This document shows positions 1-8,849 of a stretch of 42,372 nt of DNA, one piece after another (position 1 is the stretch's first letter; every line of letters begins with the position of its first letter). Origin of the DNA: an uncultured Bermanella sp. (GTDB taxonomy: Bacteria > Pseudomonadota > Gammaproteobacteria > Pseudomonadales > Oceanobacteraceae). Location of the stretch: NCBI GenBank assembly GCA_913058575.1, contig CAJXRF010000050.1, positions 1-42,372 on the forward strand. The letters are read 5' to 3'. Made by a program: the position numbers and the translations under genes. The notes under the pieces were generated by a model. It made no database searches and was not told where the DNA came from. It worked only from the letters and a program-made list of their open reading frames with translations.

Positions 1-1155
1 GTTGGCATGACCAAGTTTGCCAAGCCCGGTGCCAGTGATGAATATTTTGAAATGGCCCGTGACGCAGGTTTAATCGCATTAAAAGATGCCGGTATTCAAT
101 ACAGTGATGTGCAGCAGGCTTACACGGGTTATGTATACGGTGATAGCACCTGCGGTCAGCGTGCCGCTTACGAATTGGGTTTAACCGGCATTCCGGTATT
201 AAATGTGAATAGTAATTGCAGTACCGGTTCATCGGCCTTGTATTTAGCGCGTCAGGCCATTGAGGGTGGCATGGCCGAATGCGTATTAGTTTTAGGTTTT
301 GAAAAAATGGAAAAAGGCGCACTGGGTTCATATTTTAATGACCGTGAATCCCCCATGGGTAAACACATGGAAGTGATGATAAGCGAACAAGGCTTTAACC
401 AAGCGCCAGTAGCAGCACAAATGTTTGGCGGAGCCGGGCGCGAATACATGTGGCAGCACGGTACCAAGCGTGAAACCTTTGCTAAAATTGCCGAGAAAGC
501 CCGCGATCACGCCAGCCGTAATCCTTATGCTTTGTTTAGCGAAAAGCTCTCGGTAGAAGAAATTATGGCATCCCCTGATGTATTTGATCCGCTTACCCGT
601 TTTCAATGTTGCCCACCTACGTGCGGGGCAGGGGCTGCGGTTTTGTGTAGCGATGCCTTTGCAAAAAAACACGGCATTAAAAATCCGGTGTACATTGCCG
701 CGCAATCCATGACCACAGATTTTGAATCTACTTTTAATGATAAAAGCATGATGAAAATGGTGGGCGTAGACATGACTCGCGCCGCTGCTAAAGAAGTGTA
801 CGAGCAATCGGGCATTGGCCCAGATGATGTACAAGTGGTCGAGCTACACGATTGCTTTACCGCCAATGAATTACTTACCTATGAAGGGTTAGGATTGTGT
901 GATGAAGGACAAGCAGAGCAATTTATTTGGGATGGCGACAATACTTATGGTGGCAAGTATGTAACCAATCCATCTGGGGGCTTGTTATCAAAAGGGCATC
1001 CGTTGGGCGCTACGGGTTTAGCGCAATGTACTGAACTTGTTTGGCAATTACGTGGTACGGCAGACAAACGTCAAGTAGAGGGCGCGCGTATTGCCTTGCA
1101 GCATAACTTGGGTTTGGGTGGCGCTTGTGTGGTTACCATGTACAGAAAGGATTGA
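1..1155 (+). CDS. SCP-x-type thiolase / lipid-transfer protein (5' end outside window)
   Basis: Thiolase-fold acyl-CoA enzyme of the sterol-carrier-protein-x type, expected to cleave or condense 3-ketoacyl-CoA in lipid or sterol side-chain metabolism. The frame is open from base 1 (Val-Gly before the first Met at 7), and thiolases of this family usually have several residues ahead of that point, so the true start lies upstream of the window. Counting from the Met at 7, the nucleophile Cys is at residue 71 (NSNCSTGS). Further downstream are ELHDCF, the KGHPLGATG histidine loop and the C-terminal GLGGACVV block. No SCP2 sterol-binding domain follows: the stop comes directly after the thiolase C-terminus. 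Two hairpins follow the stop. Family assignment is firm; substrate is unknown. Confidence 0.9.
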   Translation, partial: VGMTKFAKPGASDEYFEMARDAGLIALKDAGIQYSDVQQAYTGYVYGDSTCGQRAAYELGLTGIPVLNVNSNCSTGSSALYLARQAIEGGMAECVLVLGFEKMEKGALGSYFNDRESPMGKHMEVMISEQGFNQAPVAAQMFGGAGREYMWQHGTKRETFAKIAEKARDHASRNPYALFSEKLSVEEIMASPDVFDPLTRFQCCPPTCGAGAAVLCSDAFAKKHGIKNPVYIAAQSMTTDFESTFNDKSMMKMVGVDMTRAAAKEVYEQSGIGPDDVQVVELHDCFTANELLTYEGLGLCDEGQAEQFIWDGDNTYGGKYVTNPSGGLLSKGHPLGATGLAQCTELVWQLRGTADKRQVEGARIALQHNLGLGGACVVTMYRKD

Positions 1156-1196
1156 TGTGTAGAAAAATAAAGAGCAGGAAAGATTAGAAATGATAA

Positions 1197-1255
1197 AGCC
1201 CTTTTTATTAAGGGCTATTAAAACAAAAAGGCCAGCTGATTTAAGCTGGCCTTTT
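1197..1255. terminator. Two tandem hairpins between convergent genes
   Basis: The first hairpin has arms AGCCCTT (1197-1203) and AAGGGCT (1210-1216). The second is stronger, with 12-bp arms AAAAGGCCAGCT (1226-1237) and AGCTGGCCTTTT (1244-1255) around a 6-base loop. The A/T-flanked second stem can end transcription from both the thiolase and the facing DUF808 gene. Confidence 0.8.
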
Positions 1256-1280
1256 CGTTGGTTAATTAAATAAGAATTAA

Positions 1281-2219
1281 CTAAGCATTAGTTTCAGTTT
1301 TTTTTTCACCTTTTATTTTAAGGACAACCAAGCTTGCTAAATATATGGCGATGCCTGCCAATATTCCCACTAAAGCACCTACTAGGCTGGGAACCATCCA
1401 CGCTACAAAGGGCACACCTTGTACAGCATGCAGTGTGCTTTCTACCCAGTGATGTCCCATGGGAATACCATGCAACAAAATGCCACCGCCCACTAAGAAC
1501 ATGGCGGCTGTACCTACAATAGAAAGGCTTTTCATTAAGAAGGGGGCAAACCATAAAAGGCCACGGCCAGCCATATTCATAAGGCCCTTGCCAGCGCTTT
1601 TTTCTACAAAGTACAACCCTACATCATCAATTTTTACAATGGCCGCCACTAAACCATACACTGCCACGGTAATGCCCAGTGCCACGGCGCTTACTACCAA
1701 ACATTGAGTTAAAAAGGGGCTGTGTGATACGGCGCTTAACGCGATAACGATGATTTCGGCCGATAAAATAAAATCGGTACGAATGGCCCCTTTTATTTTT
1801 TGTTTCTCTAATTCAACGAAATCTATGGAAGGATCTTTAAGGGCTTGAGTGATCTGCTGGTGCTCTTGTTCTTTTTCGTCTTTATGAAAGAAAACATGGG
1901 CCAGTTTTTCAATGCCCTCAAAACACAAATAAGCGCCACCCAGCATTAATAGCGGAGTGATTAACCAAGGAATAAAGGCACTGATTAATAGTGCTGCAGG
2001 AACCAATATAAATTTATTTAAAAAGCTGCCCTTGGCCACAGCCCACACAACTGGTAATTCACGCTCGGCGCGCACACCGCTTACTTGTTCGGCGTTTAGG
2101 GCAAGGTCATCTCCCAATACCCCGGCGGTTTTTTTGGCAGCCACTTTAGAAAGAACCGCAACGTCATCTAATAGGGTGGCAATGTCATCAATGAGGGCGA
2201 GTAAACTGCTGGAGGCCAC
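1281..2219 (-). CDS. yedI: DUF808 / YedI-family inner-membrane protein
   Basis: Integral membrane protein of the DUF808 (YedI) family, about 312 residues, close to the usual family length of about 300. The N-terminus ([18 protein letters not shown], then [20 protein letters not shown]) is characteristic of the family. It is followed by several hydrophobic segments and a charged stretch ([11 protein letters not shown], about 113-123) between membrane parts. The start codon is GTG, read at 2219, preceded on the minus strand by AAGGAA at good spacing. Molecular function of the family is not established. It faces the thiolase gene across the hairpins at 1197-1255. Confidence 0.88.
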   Translation of the reverse strand: MASSSLLALIDDIATLLDDVAVLSKVAAKKTAGVLGDDLALNAEQVSGVRAERELPVVWAVAKGSFLNKFILVPAALLISAFIPWLITPLLMLGGAYLCFEGIEKLAHVFFHKDEKEQEHQQITQALKDPSIDFVELEKQKIKGAIRTDFILSAEIIVIALSAVSHSPFLTQCLVVSAVALGITVAVYGLVAAIVKIDDVGLYFVEKSAGKGLMNMAGRGLLWFAPFLMKSLSIVGTAAMFLVGGGILLHGIPMGHHWVESTLHAVQGVPFVAWMVPSLVGALVGILAGIAIYLASLVVLKIKGEKKTETNA

Positions 2220-2473
2220 AGGTCATTCCTTTTTATGTGTATTTATACGTCAAGCTATAGGTTTAGTAATAACAGTGGATGGTAACAGGATATGGCATAA
2301 ATGTGGTGGGGTGATTAGATGAAATGCCGTTAATGTTAATTGCTTCAAATAGAAGGGGGGCTTACACTGTGGCCGAAATTTTATGCAGGGTTATCAAGGG
2401 GAATTTGTAAGCTTTATACAGATAATATTCCTATGCAGATCATTAATCAGTTTGAACAGGTTGTAGGTAGAAA

Positions 2474-3442
2474 ATGGCAGAAGTACAAGAAAATTATATA
2501 GCCGGTTTTTGGAAAAGGCTCTTTGCTTTATTGATAGACCTTTTAATACTAAGTGGGGTTGGTTTTTTATTAGGGCTATTTTTTGAAAGTACATTTGTAG
2601 AAATTGGTAATCTAGGAAAGCTCATGGGTTTTGTCATAGCCCTGAGCTATTTTGGTGTGATGAATAGCCAAATTGCTAAAGGGCAGACAATTGGTAAGCG
2701 AATAGTGAAGATTCAGGTGGTAGATGCAGAAGGCTCGCACATTAATATCCTTAAGTCTTTATTAAGATACAGTGTTTTATCAATTCCATTTTTTCTAAAT
2801 GGTACTTATATTTCTTTTGAAAGTGACTTGATTAACCTAGACTATTTTATACTTCCTATAGTCTTGGGTGGTACGTTATCTATTTCATACCTGTATTTAT
2901 TTAACCGTAGCACTCGGCAATCCTTGCATGATTTAGCTGTTGGTAGCTATGTGGTTAATAGTGAATCAACGGTGATAGCCATTTATTCAATATGGAAACC
3001 TCATTTGGCAGTAGTTGCTGCCTTTTATTTTGCTTTAGCGGTGGCGCCGGTATTTTTGGAGGATACCTTCTCTGAGTTAGCTAAAAGCATACCAATTAAA
3101 GAAATGGCAATAACACAAGAAATTTTAAGCAGTGAGCCATTAGTAAAATCTGTCAGTGTTATGGATAGAACGTCAACTATTTCGTCCTCGGTTCATGGAG
3201 AAAGCACTGCAAACTACACTAATATTCATATTTATTTAATGGCTAACGATGTTGCTAATCCTGTATTAGCTGAAAGGTATGCTCAGATTGTTATAGACAG
3301 TTATGTAGAAGCTATAAATAAAGATTCAATAAATATAACCTTATCATATGGTTTTGATATTGGAATTTGGTCCCAGTGGTATAGTCACACTCATGTATTT
3401 AATCCAGCTGAATTGCGGGCTATTAAAGCTAGCAGTATTTGA
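2474..3442 (+). CDS. RDD-family membrane protein with C-terminal extension
   Basis: Membrane protein of the RDD family. The RDD signature is visible in the first segment (WKRLFALLIDLLILSG: Arg, Ala and Asp at family spacing), then GQTIGKRIVKIQVVDAEG and a TRQSLHDLAVGSYVV motif that normally ends the domain, around residue 160. After one more hydrophobic segment (about 175-195) comes roughly 120 residues predicted to be soluble and unlike the core domain (PIKEMAITQEILSSEPLV onward). RDD proteins are usually about 150-200 residues, so the 322-residue length is notable. The role is unknown; some RDD proteins act in ion transport. Translation starts at ATG 2474 with only a weak upstream GGTAG. 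Confidence 0.8.
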   Translation: MAEVQENYIAGFWKRLFALLIDLLILSGVGFLLGLFFESTFVEIGNLGKLMGFVIALSYFGVMNSQIAKGQTIGKRIVKIQVVDAEGSHINILKSLLRYSVLSIPFFLNGTYISFESDLINLDYFILPIVLGGTLSISYLYLFNRSTRQSLHDLAVGSYVVNSESTVIAIYSIWKPHLAVVAAFYFALAVAPVFLEDTFSELAKSIPIKEMAITQEILSSEPLVKSVSVMDRTSTISSSVHGESTANYTNIHIYLMANDVANPVLAERYAQIVIDSYVEAINKDSINITLSYGFDIGIWSQWYSHTHVFNPAELRAIKASSI

Positions 3443-3467
3443 TTAGCCTCTAAAAACTATAAGTTAT

Positions 3468-3491
3468 GCTTGGTGATATAATTCACCAAGC
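3468..3491. terminator. Bidirectional hairpin between convergent genes
   Basis: Perfect 9-bp arms GCTTGGTGA (3468-3476) and TCACCAAGC (3483-3491) with loop TATAAT, placed between the RDD gene end and the end of the facing FetB-like gene. The flanking T-tracts are loose. Confidence 0.6.
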
Positions 3492-3520
3492 TTAGCCCGA
3501 AAATAACTTTTTTGTTTACT

Positions 3521-4249
3521 CTAACTTTTTTCCTTCTTTTCATTCTGAAGATTCTCAAACACCCCGTTCACCAGCCACAAAAACAACGCCGCACAAATCA
3601 CGGCCGAAGCAAAGGTCATACACATCACCATAATCTGGTAACGCACTGCAATAAGTGGCGACACCCCAGAGAGTATTTGCCCTGTCATCATGCCAGGTAA
3701 TGAAACCAATCCTACGGCAAATAAGGAATTGGTAATGGGTATTAGCGCCGTTTGCAAAGCAATGTGCCTGGCTTGCGCTAGTGCTACGCCCCGTTGTAAT
3801 TCAGCGTTTAAGCGCTCGGCCGCAAGACTCACACTGTTCATGGCATTGGCGAAAATCATTCCAGCTAAGGGAATCATATATTGTGGCCAGTACCAGGGCT
3901 TTAATTCCAGTACTAACTGGGTGATTAGAGCAAGGGTCAAGCCACCACCAATCAATGTAGCCAGCAAGGCACTTTTATAAAGGGCAAAGCGGTGCTGTGG
4001 CACATTGCCTAACGCAATCCAACTGGAGGCGAGTACCATTACGGTTAGCACCGCGATGATGATGCCTGCGCCCTGCGCATTAAAAATGTACGTTAAAAAA
4101 TAACCGATCAATAACAGCTGAATGAGCATACGGCACAGGGCATATAACGCTTTACCCGGTTTTAGAGCTACCTTCACCATAATCGCCATGGCAATGGCCA
4201 CCGGAATAAAGGCTAGGGCGAGGTTGAAAATGGGAATATTTTGAATCAT
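3521..4249 (-). CDS. fetB: FetB / YbbM-type ABC permease (UPF0014)
   Basis: Polytopic inner-membrane protein of the UPF0014 (YbbM/FetB) family. E. coli FetB pairs with the ATPase FetA and has been linked to iron export and oxidative-stress resistance. The family-defining block SLPGMMTGQILSGVSPLIA followed by VRYQIMVM is near residues 180-205, and NAMNSVSLAAERL in the middle is also typical. Length 242 residues is slightly below the usual 255-265, but all segments appear present. No FetA-like ATPase gene is adjacent: the neighbours are the RDD gene and the oxidase/cupin pair on the other strand. Either the ATPase lies elsewhere or this is a lone copy. Confidence 0.82.
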   Translation of the reverse strand: MIQNIPIFNLALAFIPVAIAMAIMVKVALKPGKALYALCRMLIQLLLIGYFLTYIFNAQGAGIIIAVLTVMVLASSWIALGNVPQHRFALYKSALLATLIGGGLTLALITQLVLELKPWYWPQYMIPLAGMIFANAMNSVSLAAERLNAELQRGVALAQARHIALQTALIPITNSLFAVGLVSLPGMMTGQILSGVSPLIAVRYQIMVMCMTFASAVICAALFLWLVNGVFENLQNEKKEKS

Positions 4250-4438
4250 GGCGCGCTACTGTAAAAAGAGTAAGGATTGTGCGAATGGGAGTATCTTAGC
4301 AGGGTCATTCTATTTGTTGAAAGGGCAAGCTTTAAAGCGCTAATAGTCAGGGCTTGGCTGTCAGGGGTTAATCCATTACATTAAGTCAGTCACTAAAAAA
4401 AGCTGCTCGTTAATAGCGCATCATAAGGAACTGTGTGT

Positions 4439-4930
4439 ATGGATATCAAACAACATTGGCCAGAAATATTAAATGTTTTACAAAATGGTAAAAAATCCAA
4501 TCGGTACTTCTCCATCGCCACGGTGGATAAAAACGGTAACCCTCATGTGACGCCCATAGGGCATGTGTTTTTCCGTGACGACATGACCGGTTTCTACTTC
4601 GATGCATACTCAAAAGCCATGCCTGAAAACTATCAAACCAATCGCAATATTTGTTTAATGTCAGTCAACAGCAGTACTGGCTTTTGGTTAAAATCATTAT
4701 TTAAAGGAAAATTCAGCTCAGCCCCTGCGGTTCGCTTGATGGGGGAGGTGAATGATGCAAGGCAGGCTACAAGCCAAGAAATTACCCAACTTAAAAACAG
4801 CATAAAAATTACCCGCGCCCTAAAGGGCCATAAATTGTTGTGGGGTGATTTATCTCGTGTAAGAGACATGAGGTTTACAGAATTTTCACCTGCTAAATAT
4901 CCAGTCATGTGTGAAGACTTATGGTCGTGA
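4439..4930 (+). CDS. Pyridoxamine 5'-phosphate oxidase-like (split-barrel flavin-binding) protein
   Basis: Small split-barrel protein of the PNPOx-like superfamily, which binds FMN, F420 or heme in its relatives. The motif SIATVDKNGNPHVTPIGHVFF (about residues 22-42) is the usual first strand pair, and residues YFDAYSKAMPENYQTN sit where the phosphate-binding strand lies. The frame could open at GTG 4433, but ATG 4439 has AAGGAA (4425-4430) at proper spacing, so it is preferred (163 aa). The cupin gene starts 3 bases after the stop, indicating co-transcription. Substrate and cofactor cannot be told from sequence. Confidence 0.78.
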   Translation: MDIKQHWPEILNVLQNGKKSNRYFSIATVDKNGNPHVTPIGHVFFRDDMTGFYFDAYSKAMPENYQTNRNICLMSVNSSTGFWLKSLFKGKFSSAPAVRLMGEVNDARQATSQEITQLKNSIKITRALKGHKLLWGDLSRVRDMRFTEFSPAKYPVMCEDLWS

Positions 4931-4933
4931 TAA

Positions 4934-5263
4934 ATGGTGATTGAAAATAAAAACCTACTAAAATCTATACCCACAGATTTAAAAGACGAAGTCTTTGAAA
5001 CTCTGGCTGAAGGCTCAAATATTAAAATAGAGCGGATTATTTCCAAGGGGCACTTTTCTCCAGAGCATGGCTGGTACGATCAAAGCCAGTGCGAATGGGT
5101 GCTGGTCTTGAAAGGCCATGGTCTGTTGGAGTTTGAAACAGGTGAAATCGTGGAGATGAAAGCCGGGGATTCTATTAATATCCCCAAGCATTGTCAGCAC
5201 AAGGTTAAATGGACCGACCCCCAGCAAGAAACCATTTGGTTAGCGATTTTTTATGACACCTAA
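4934..5263 (+). CDS. Cupin-domain protein
   Basis: Single-domain cupin of 109 residues. Motif 1 is seen around HFSPEHGWYDQSQCEWVLVL, where His and Glu could ligate metal, and motif 2 around AGDSINIPKHCQHKVKW, which supplies the last His. The predicted product is a soluble beta-barrel that may bind a metal or small molecule. The ATG at 4934 lies 3 bases after the preceding PNPOx-like gene, so the two form a probable two-gene operon. No specific reaction can be assigned. Confidence 0.78.
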   Translation: MVIENKNLLKSIPTDLKDEVFETLAEGSNIKIERIISKGHFSPEHGWYDQSQCEWVLVLKGHGLLEFETGEIVEMKAGDSINIPKHCQHKVKWTDPQQETIWLAIFYDT

Positions 5264-5362
5264 ATTTATTTATGCGTAAGGTAAACGAGAAATTAAATAG
5301 GGCTATACTGATAATAATTGCCGAGTAAATAGGTGATTTAATTTTCAAGAAAAGGATCTGTT

Positions 5363-5743
5363 GTGCCGATTATAAGTGTTACCTCGTTACCATTTTCTCC
5401 CGCTATTGAAGTTAAACAGATATTAACTGAGCTTAGCCTTGGGTTTGCTCAGCAATTTACCATCGATATTGCTCACATCAGCGCCAGCTGGCGTTACTTT
5501 GAAGCCCATCACTATGTGGTAGCAGGGACATCTCTTAAGTATCAAGCCGTCGATTCCCATCCCATTATGGTGGGGCTAGTGGCTCCTGACTTTACAAACA
5601 CTGAAGAGCTTCAAAATATGATGGCGTTTATCGCCAGCGAACTGTCCAATCTTACAGGCATCAATAAAACCAATATCTTTATAGAATATCGCTGCGCTAA
5701 AAGTGGCTGGGTATTTGATAAAGGTGAGATTGTGAATTGGTAA
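5363..5743 (+). CDS. Tautomerase-fold DUF1904-like protein
   Basis: Small protein of 126 residues starting at GTG 5363, with AAAGGA just upstream. The second residue is Pro (MPIISVT), as in tautomerase-superfamily enzymes that use the N-terminal proline as catalytic base once Met is removed. The pattern VGLVAPDFTNTEELQNMMAF, followed by a helix and a strand (NIFIEYR), and the ending WVFDKGEIV, resemble DUF1904 proteins, which adopt a tautomerase/MIF-like fold. This is a resemblance judged by eye. It stands alone, with no obvious operon partner. Confidence 0.62.
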   Translation: MPIISVTSLPFSPAIEVKQILTELSLGFAQQFTIDIAHISASWRYFEAHHYVVAGTSLKYQAVDSHPIMVGLVAPDFTNTEELQNMMAFIASELSNLTGINKTNIFIEYRCAKSGWVFDKGEIVNW

Positions 5744-5925
5744 TGTGATGGTAGAAATTGTATTAACATGGTCATAATAAAACGAAGTTAGCAAAAGCGT
5801 TTTAATAAATGTTACGGCTATTACTCATGAATGGAGAATGGCAAAAGTTCACAATACCGACAAATAGACTATACAAATAGAGCGATTGCTTGTTAGCCTT
5901 TATTGAAAAATAGCAGGAAGCCCTT

Positions 5926-6381
5926 ATGTATTTAGCTCAGCTTAATATTGCCAAAGCAAAAGCCCCCATGGAAGACCCTAAGCTAAAAGAATTTGTCGAT
6001 AACCTGGACCCCATTAATAAACTGGCCGAACAAAGCTCTGGTTTTATTTGGCGCTTGCAAGATGAATCGGGTGCGGCCACGTCGTTTCAAGCCTTTGATG
6101 ACCCATTGATCATTAGCAATATGTCGTTGTGGGAGTCGGTTCAGCATTTAAAAGATTTTATTTATAAAACTCATCATTTAGATTTTTTAGTGCGCAAAGA
6201 AGACTGGTTTGAGCGCTTGCCGGAAGGCAACCAAGTTATGTGGTGGGTAGAAGAAAATCATCGTCCTGATTTAGAAGAAGCCATACAGCGTTTAACCCAT
6301 TTACGCGAGCAGGGCGAAAGCCCGTATGCTTTTACCTTTAGGGGCAATTTTACGGCAATGGATGCTCAAGAGTTTAAATAA
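5926..6381 (+). CDS. DUF3291-domain protein
   Basis: 151-residue soluble protein matching DUF3291: opening YLAQLNIAKAKAPMEDP, the GFIWRLQDE segment, MSLWESVQHLKDFIYKT and the WWVEENHRPDLEEAIQRL stretch are typical. The family belongs to the dimeric alpha/beta-barrel (ABM-like) class of small proteins; function is undetermined. ATG 5926 is preceded by AGGAAG. A good terminator hairpin follows at 6393, shared with the convergent redox gene. Confidence 0.82.
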   Translation: MYLAQLNIAKAKAPMEDPKLKEFVDNLDPINKLAEQSSGFIWRLQDESGAATSFQAFDDPLIISNMSLWESVQHLKDFIYKTHHLDFLVRKEDWFERLPEGNQVMWWVEENHRPDLEEAIQRLTHLREQGESPYAFTFRGNFTAMDAQEFK

Positions 6382-6392
6382 ACCTCAATGTA

Positions 6393-6421
6393 AAAAGGGC
6401 TAGCGTATGGCCAGCCCTTTT
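6393..6421. terminator. Bidirectional Rho-independent terminator
   Basis: Arms AAAAGGGCT (6393-6401) and AGCCCTTTT (6413-6421) with an 11-base loop, followed by ATTTTT. It sits between the convergent DUF3291 and reductase genes. Confidence 0.8.
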
Positions 6422-6440
6422 ATTTTTCCCTTTCCATTAT

Positions 6441-8027
6441 TTATATGTCTAAGGTTAAGCTATCGCTAAGGGCCCGTGATACACAGGGGCACATGAGTTT
6501 CTGTTGTGTTTTCTCATCATCTGATAAGGCCATGTCTTTATGATCGGCTTTTCCTTCAACCACTTTCACCACACAACTTTTACAGGCACCGGTTTTACAG
6601 CTGTAAGGGGCATGAATGCCAGCATCTAACATGGCGTCTAGAATACTTTGATCTTTTGCCACCTCTAAACTCACATCGCTGCGTTGTAAATGCACTGTCA
6701 CCGCTTTGGCTGAATTAGCAATGTCAGAATTAAAACGCTCGAAACGAATATTATCGGCATCAATGCCTAACCCTTCGGCGATTTCTAATACTTGGCTAAT
6801 TAACGATAACGGACCACACACATAAAACACGGTGTTTGCTTCGGCTTGTTGCAGGATATTTTTTATATCCATACGCTGTTTTTTCTCTGAGCTGTAAACG
6901 GTTAAATCGTCACCAAACTCTCGCGCCAGTCTGTCTTGAAAGGCCATTTGCTGATGGCTGCGCCCTGCATAATGTAAATGTAATTGGCTGCCACGGGCCT
7001 TTAAACTTTGCGCCATGGACTTAATAGGGGTAATACCAATGCCAGCAGCCATTAAAACCGCAGGGCGATCATCCTTGTGCAGTTCAAAGTGGTTTTCAGG
7101 GTAAGCGCAATGCAACACCTGGCCCATATGTAAATTATCGTGCAAAGCAATGGAGCCGCCTTTGCCGTTGTCTTCTTTTAAAATGGCTACTTCATACATG
7201 TCACGACGGTTAGGGTTAGAGCAAATGGAATAATGGCGGTGAATAATCTCACCATTTTCCAGTTGCACCGGTAATTGAATGTGCGCGCCCGATTCTATTT
7301 TGGGCACTTCTCCTCCATTCGCATCACGTAACTCATAGGCGCGCACTCTTGGGGTTAATTGCCGTACGCCGGTGATTACCAGTGCCAGTGGGCCGTTTCC
7401 TAATGAGCTATTAGCTGTTGCTATTTCATCAGCAGGTGCTTGATTGGCCTTAAGAGCGGCGTTTTCTTCAATGAGCGGCGCAATCATTTCTTGAATTTGT
7501 TCTACCGTATACCTTGGGGTGATGTGCTGTGGGCAGTTCCAATCAAAGCCTTCTAAATGAATTAAAAATCCCCGTTCTATTTTGGCTTGGTAATCGTCTA
7601 TGGCCAATTGCTCAAGGGTGTCGTGATCGTCCATCGCCACAACACTAATACGGCCCATGATTTTCATGCGAGTTTGGGTGGGGTAGTCTACTAAGATAAG
7701 TGACACGCGGTCGTTATTACGAAAGTTACCTGTGCTGACGTATTGGCGATTGCCACTGTAGTCGGCAAAGCCTAGAGTTTTGGCATCGAGCACTTTTAAA
7801 AAACCAGCTGGGCCACCACGGTGTTGGACGTAGGGCCAATGGGTTTCACTAACACTTGCCATGTAAAAGCTATCGCGTTTTTCAATGAAGCTGGCTTCCC
7901 GTGGGCTAATAAAATGATTGTAGTCGCCGCCGTGCTCCATACCTTCATACCCTTGGCGGCTGTTGTTTTCTTCTTGAACTTGTTTAACGGTTGGGGTGAA
8001 AGCAATTTCTACGTATTTATGGCCCAT
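6441..8027 (-). CDS. Three-domain redox enzyme: PNPOx-like + FAD/NAD(P) reductase + 2Fe-2S ferredoxin
   Basis: 528-residue fusion. Residues about 35-190 are a PNPOx-like split barrel (VSETHWPYVQHRGGPAGFLK, then GNFRNNDRVSLILVDY). Residues about 210-435 are a ferredoxin-NADP-reductase module with the FAD motif RHYSICSNP, the nucleotide motif GIGITP and a CGPLSLI end. The C-terminus is a plant-type 2Fe-2S ferredoxin with Cys477, Cys482, Cys485 (CKTGACKSC) and Cys515 (PCVSRA). The layout suggests NAD(P)H -> FAD -> 2Fe-2S electron flow, with the N-terminal barrel as a flavin-binding or acceptor module. The AhpD-like gene lies 60 bp upstream in the same direction, and both face a divergent LysR gene that probably controls them. 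Such fusions are known in proteobacteria; the physiological substrate is not. Confidence 0.85.
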   Translation of the reverse strand: MGHKYVEIAFTPTVKQVQEENNSRQGYEGMEHGGDYNHFISPREASFIEKRDSFYMASVSETHWPYVQHRGGPAGFLKVLDAKTLGFADYSGNRQYVSTGNFRNNDRVSLILVDYPTQTRMKIMGRISVVAMDDHDTLEQLAIDDYQAKIERGFLIHLEGFDWNCPQHITPRYTVEQIQEMIAPLIEENAALKANQAPADEIATANSSLGNGPLALVITGVRQLTPRVRAYELRDANGGEVPKIESGAHIQLPVQLENGEIIHRHYSICSNPNRRDMYEVAILKEDNGKGGSIALHDNLHMGQVLHCAYPENHFELHKDDRPAVLMAAGIGITPIKSMAQSLKARGSQLHLHYAGRSHQQMAFQDRLAREFGDDLTVYSSEKKQRMDIKNILQQAEANTVFYVCGPLSLISQVLEIAEGLGIDADNIRFERFNSDIANSAKAVTVHLQRSDVSLEVAKDQSILDAMLDAGIHAPYSCKTGACKSCVVKVVEGKADHKDMALSDDEKTQQKLMCPCVSRALSDSLTLDI

Positions 8028-8087
8028 GATATTTTCCTCGAATTTTTTAATAAGTGTAAAAATGAATGACGCTAAAACGCCCTTTAT

Positions 8088-8711
8088 TTAGGCTGTGCTG
8101 GGGCCCTTCACTTGCTCACCACTTACCGTTACTTTTTTTGATTCTATTAACTTATTTACTTTTGAATTTTGATTTAAACCAACAGGAAATAAATGATTAT
8201 TCATAATTCCCATACTGATTAATCGATTGCCCAGTATATTCATACCCACATGGGAAATAATTTCTAATACCTCACAGTCGCTGTAACCGGCGCGGCGAAT
8301 ATCTTGCCACTGTTGTGCACTTACCTTGCTGTGGCTTGCAAGGTGGCGGGCAAATTGTACCGCTATCGCACCTTTGGCATCTTGGCTGGTGCCTGCCCGA
8401 TTACTGTCTATTTCGCTGCTGTTTAAGCCTGCTTGCCGGGCGCTTGCGGTATGCAACGCGAGGCTGGTTTGGCATTGATTAAGCTCAGCCAGTGTTAATG
8501 CAATGCGCAGTACCGTGAATGCATCTAGCTGGCCGTTAAAATTTAAGCGCTGTAGCTGGTCATAATCTTTTAGTGCGCAAGGGGTTTGGGCCAGCTCTTG
8601 TAGGCAATCGCTTAGGCTCGTTGATGTATCGTTCATATTGGCAAAAATTGCTTTTTGTAAGTCTTGGGCTTTTTCAAGAACCATGGGAGTAATGGTACTG
8701 GCTTGGTTCAT
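8088..8711 (-). CDS. AhpD-like / carboxymuconolactone-decarboxylase-family protein
   Basis: 207-residue protein of the AhpD/CMD family. The core helix reads AELNQCQTSLALHTASARQAG: family members with peroxidase activity carry CxxC followed by His, whereas here it is Cys80-x-x-Ser83 with His87. The second redox cysteine is missing, so classical AhpD peroxidase chemistry is doubtful. A second region, DCEVLEIISHVGMNILGNRL, matches the C-terminal CMD helix. The start used is ATG at 8711, which has AAGGAG 6 bases upstream; the frame is open further to 8798 but lacks a comparable site. It probably forms an operon with the downstream reductase. Confidence 0.8.
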   Translation of the reverse strand: MNQASTITPMVLEKAQDLQKAIFANMNDTSTSLSDCLQELAQTPCALKDYDQLQRLNFNGQLDAFTVLRIALTLAELNQCQTSLALHTASARQAGLNSSEIDSNRAGTSQDAKGAIAVQFARHLASHSKVSAQQWQDIRRAGYSDCEVLEIISHVGMNILGNRLISMGIMNNHLFPVGLNQNSKVNKLIESKKVTVSGEQVKGPSTA

Positions 8712-8849
8712 GGTGTGCTCCTTGATAGCCACGGGGCTTTGGTTAATGAAGCCAGTTTGCCTAATTCCACTTGAATAAAGAATAATCATGAATAACAATT
8801 AATTATTTCGATAAATGGAATAATGATTGGGCGCTTGTGGGAGCCGTAA
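8712..8849. promoter_or_regulatory. Divergent promoter region with ATTCCA/TGGAAT dyad
   Basis: 138-bp AT-rich region between the divergent AhpD-like and LysR genes, where an autoregulating LysR protein would be expected to bind. Inverted hexamers ATTCCA (8764-8769) and TGGAAT (8816-8821) flank an AT-rich core. No box is close enough to consensus to call a promoter. Confidence 0.4.
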
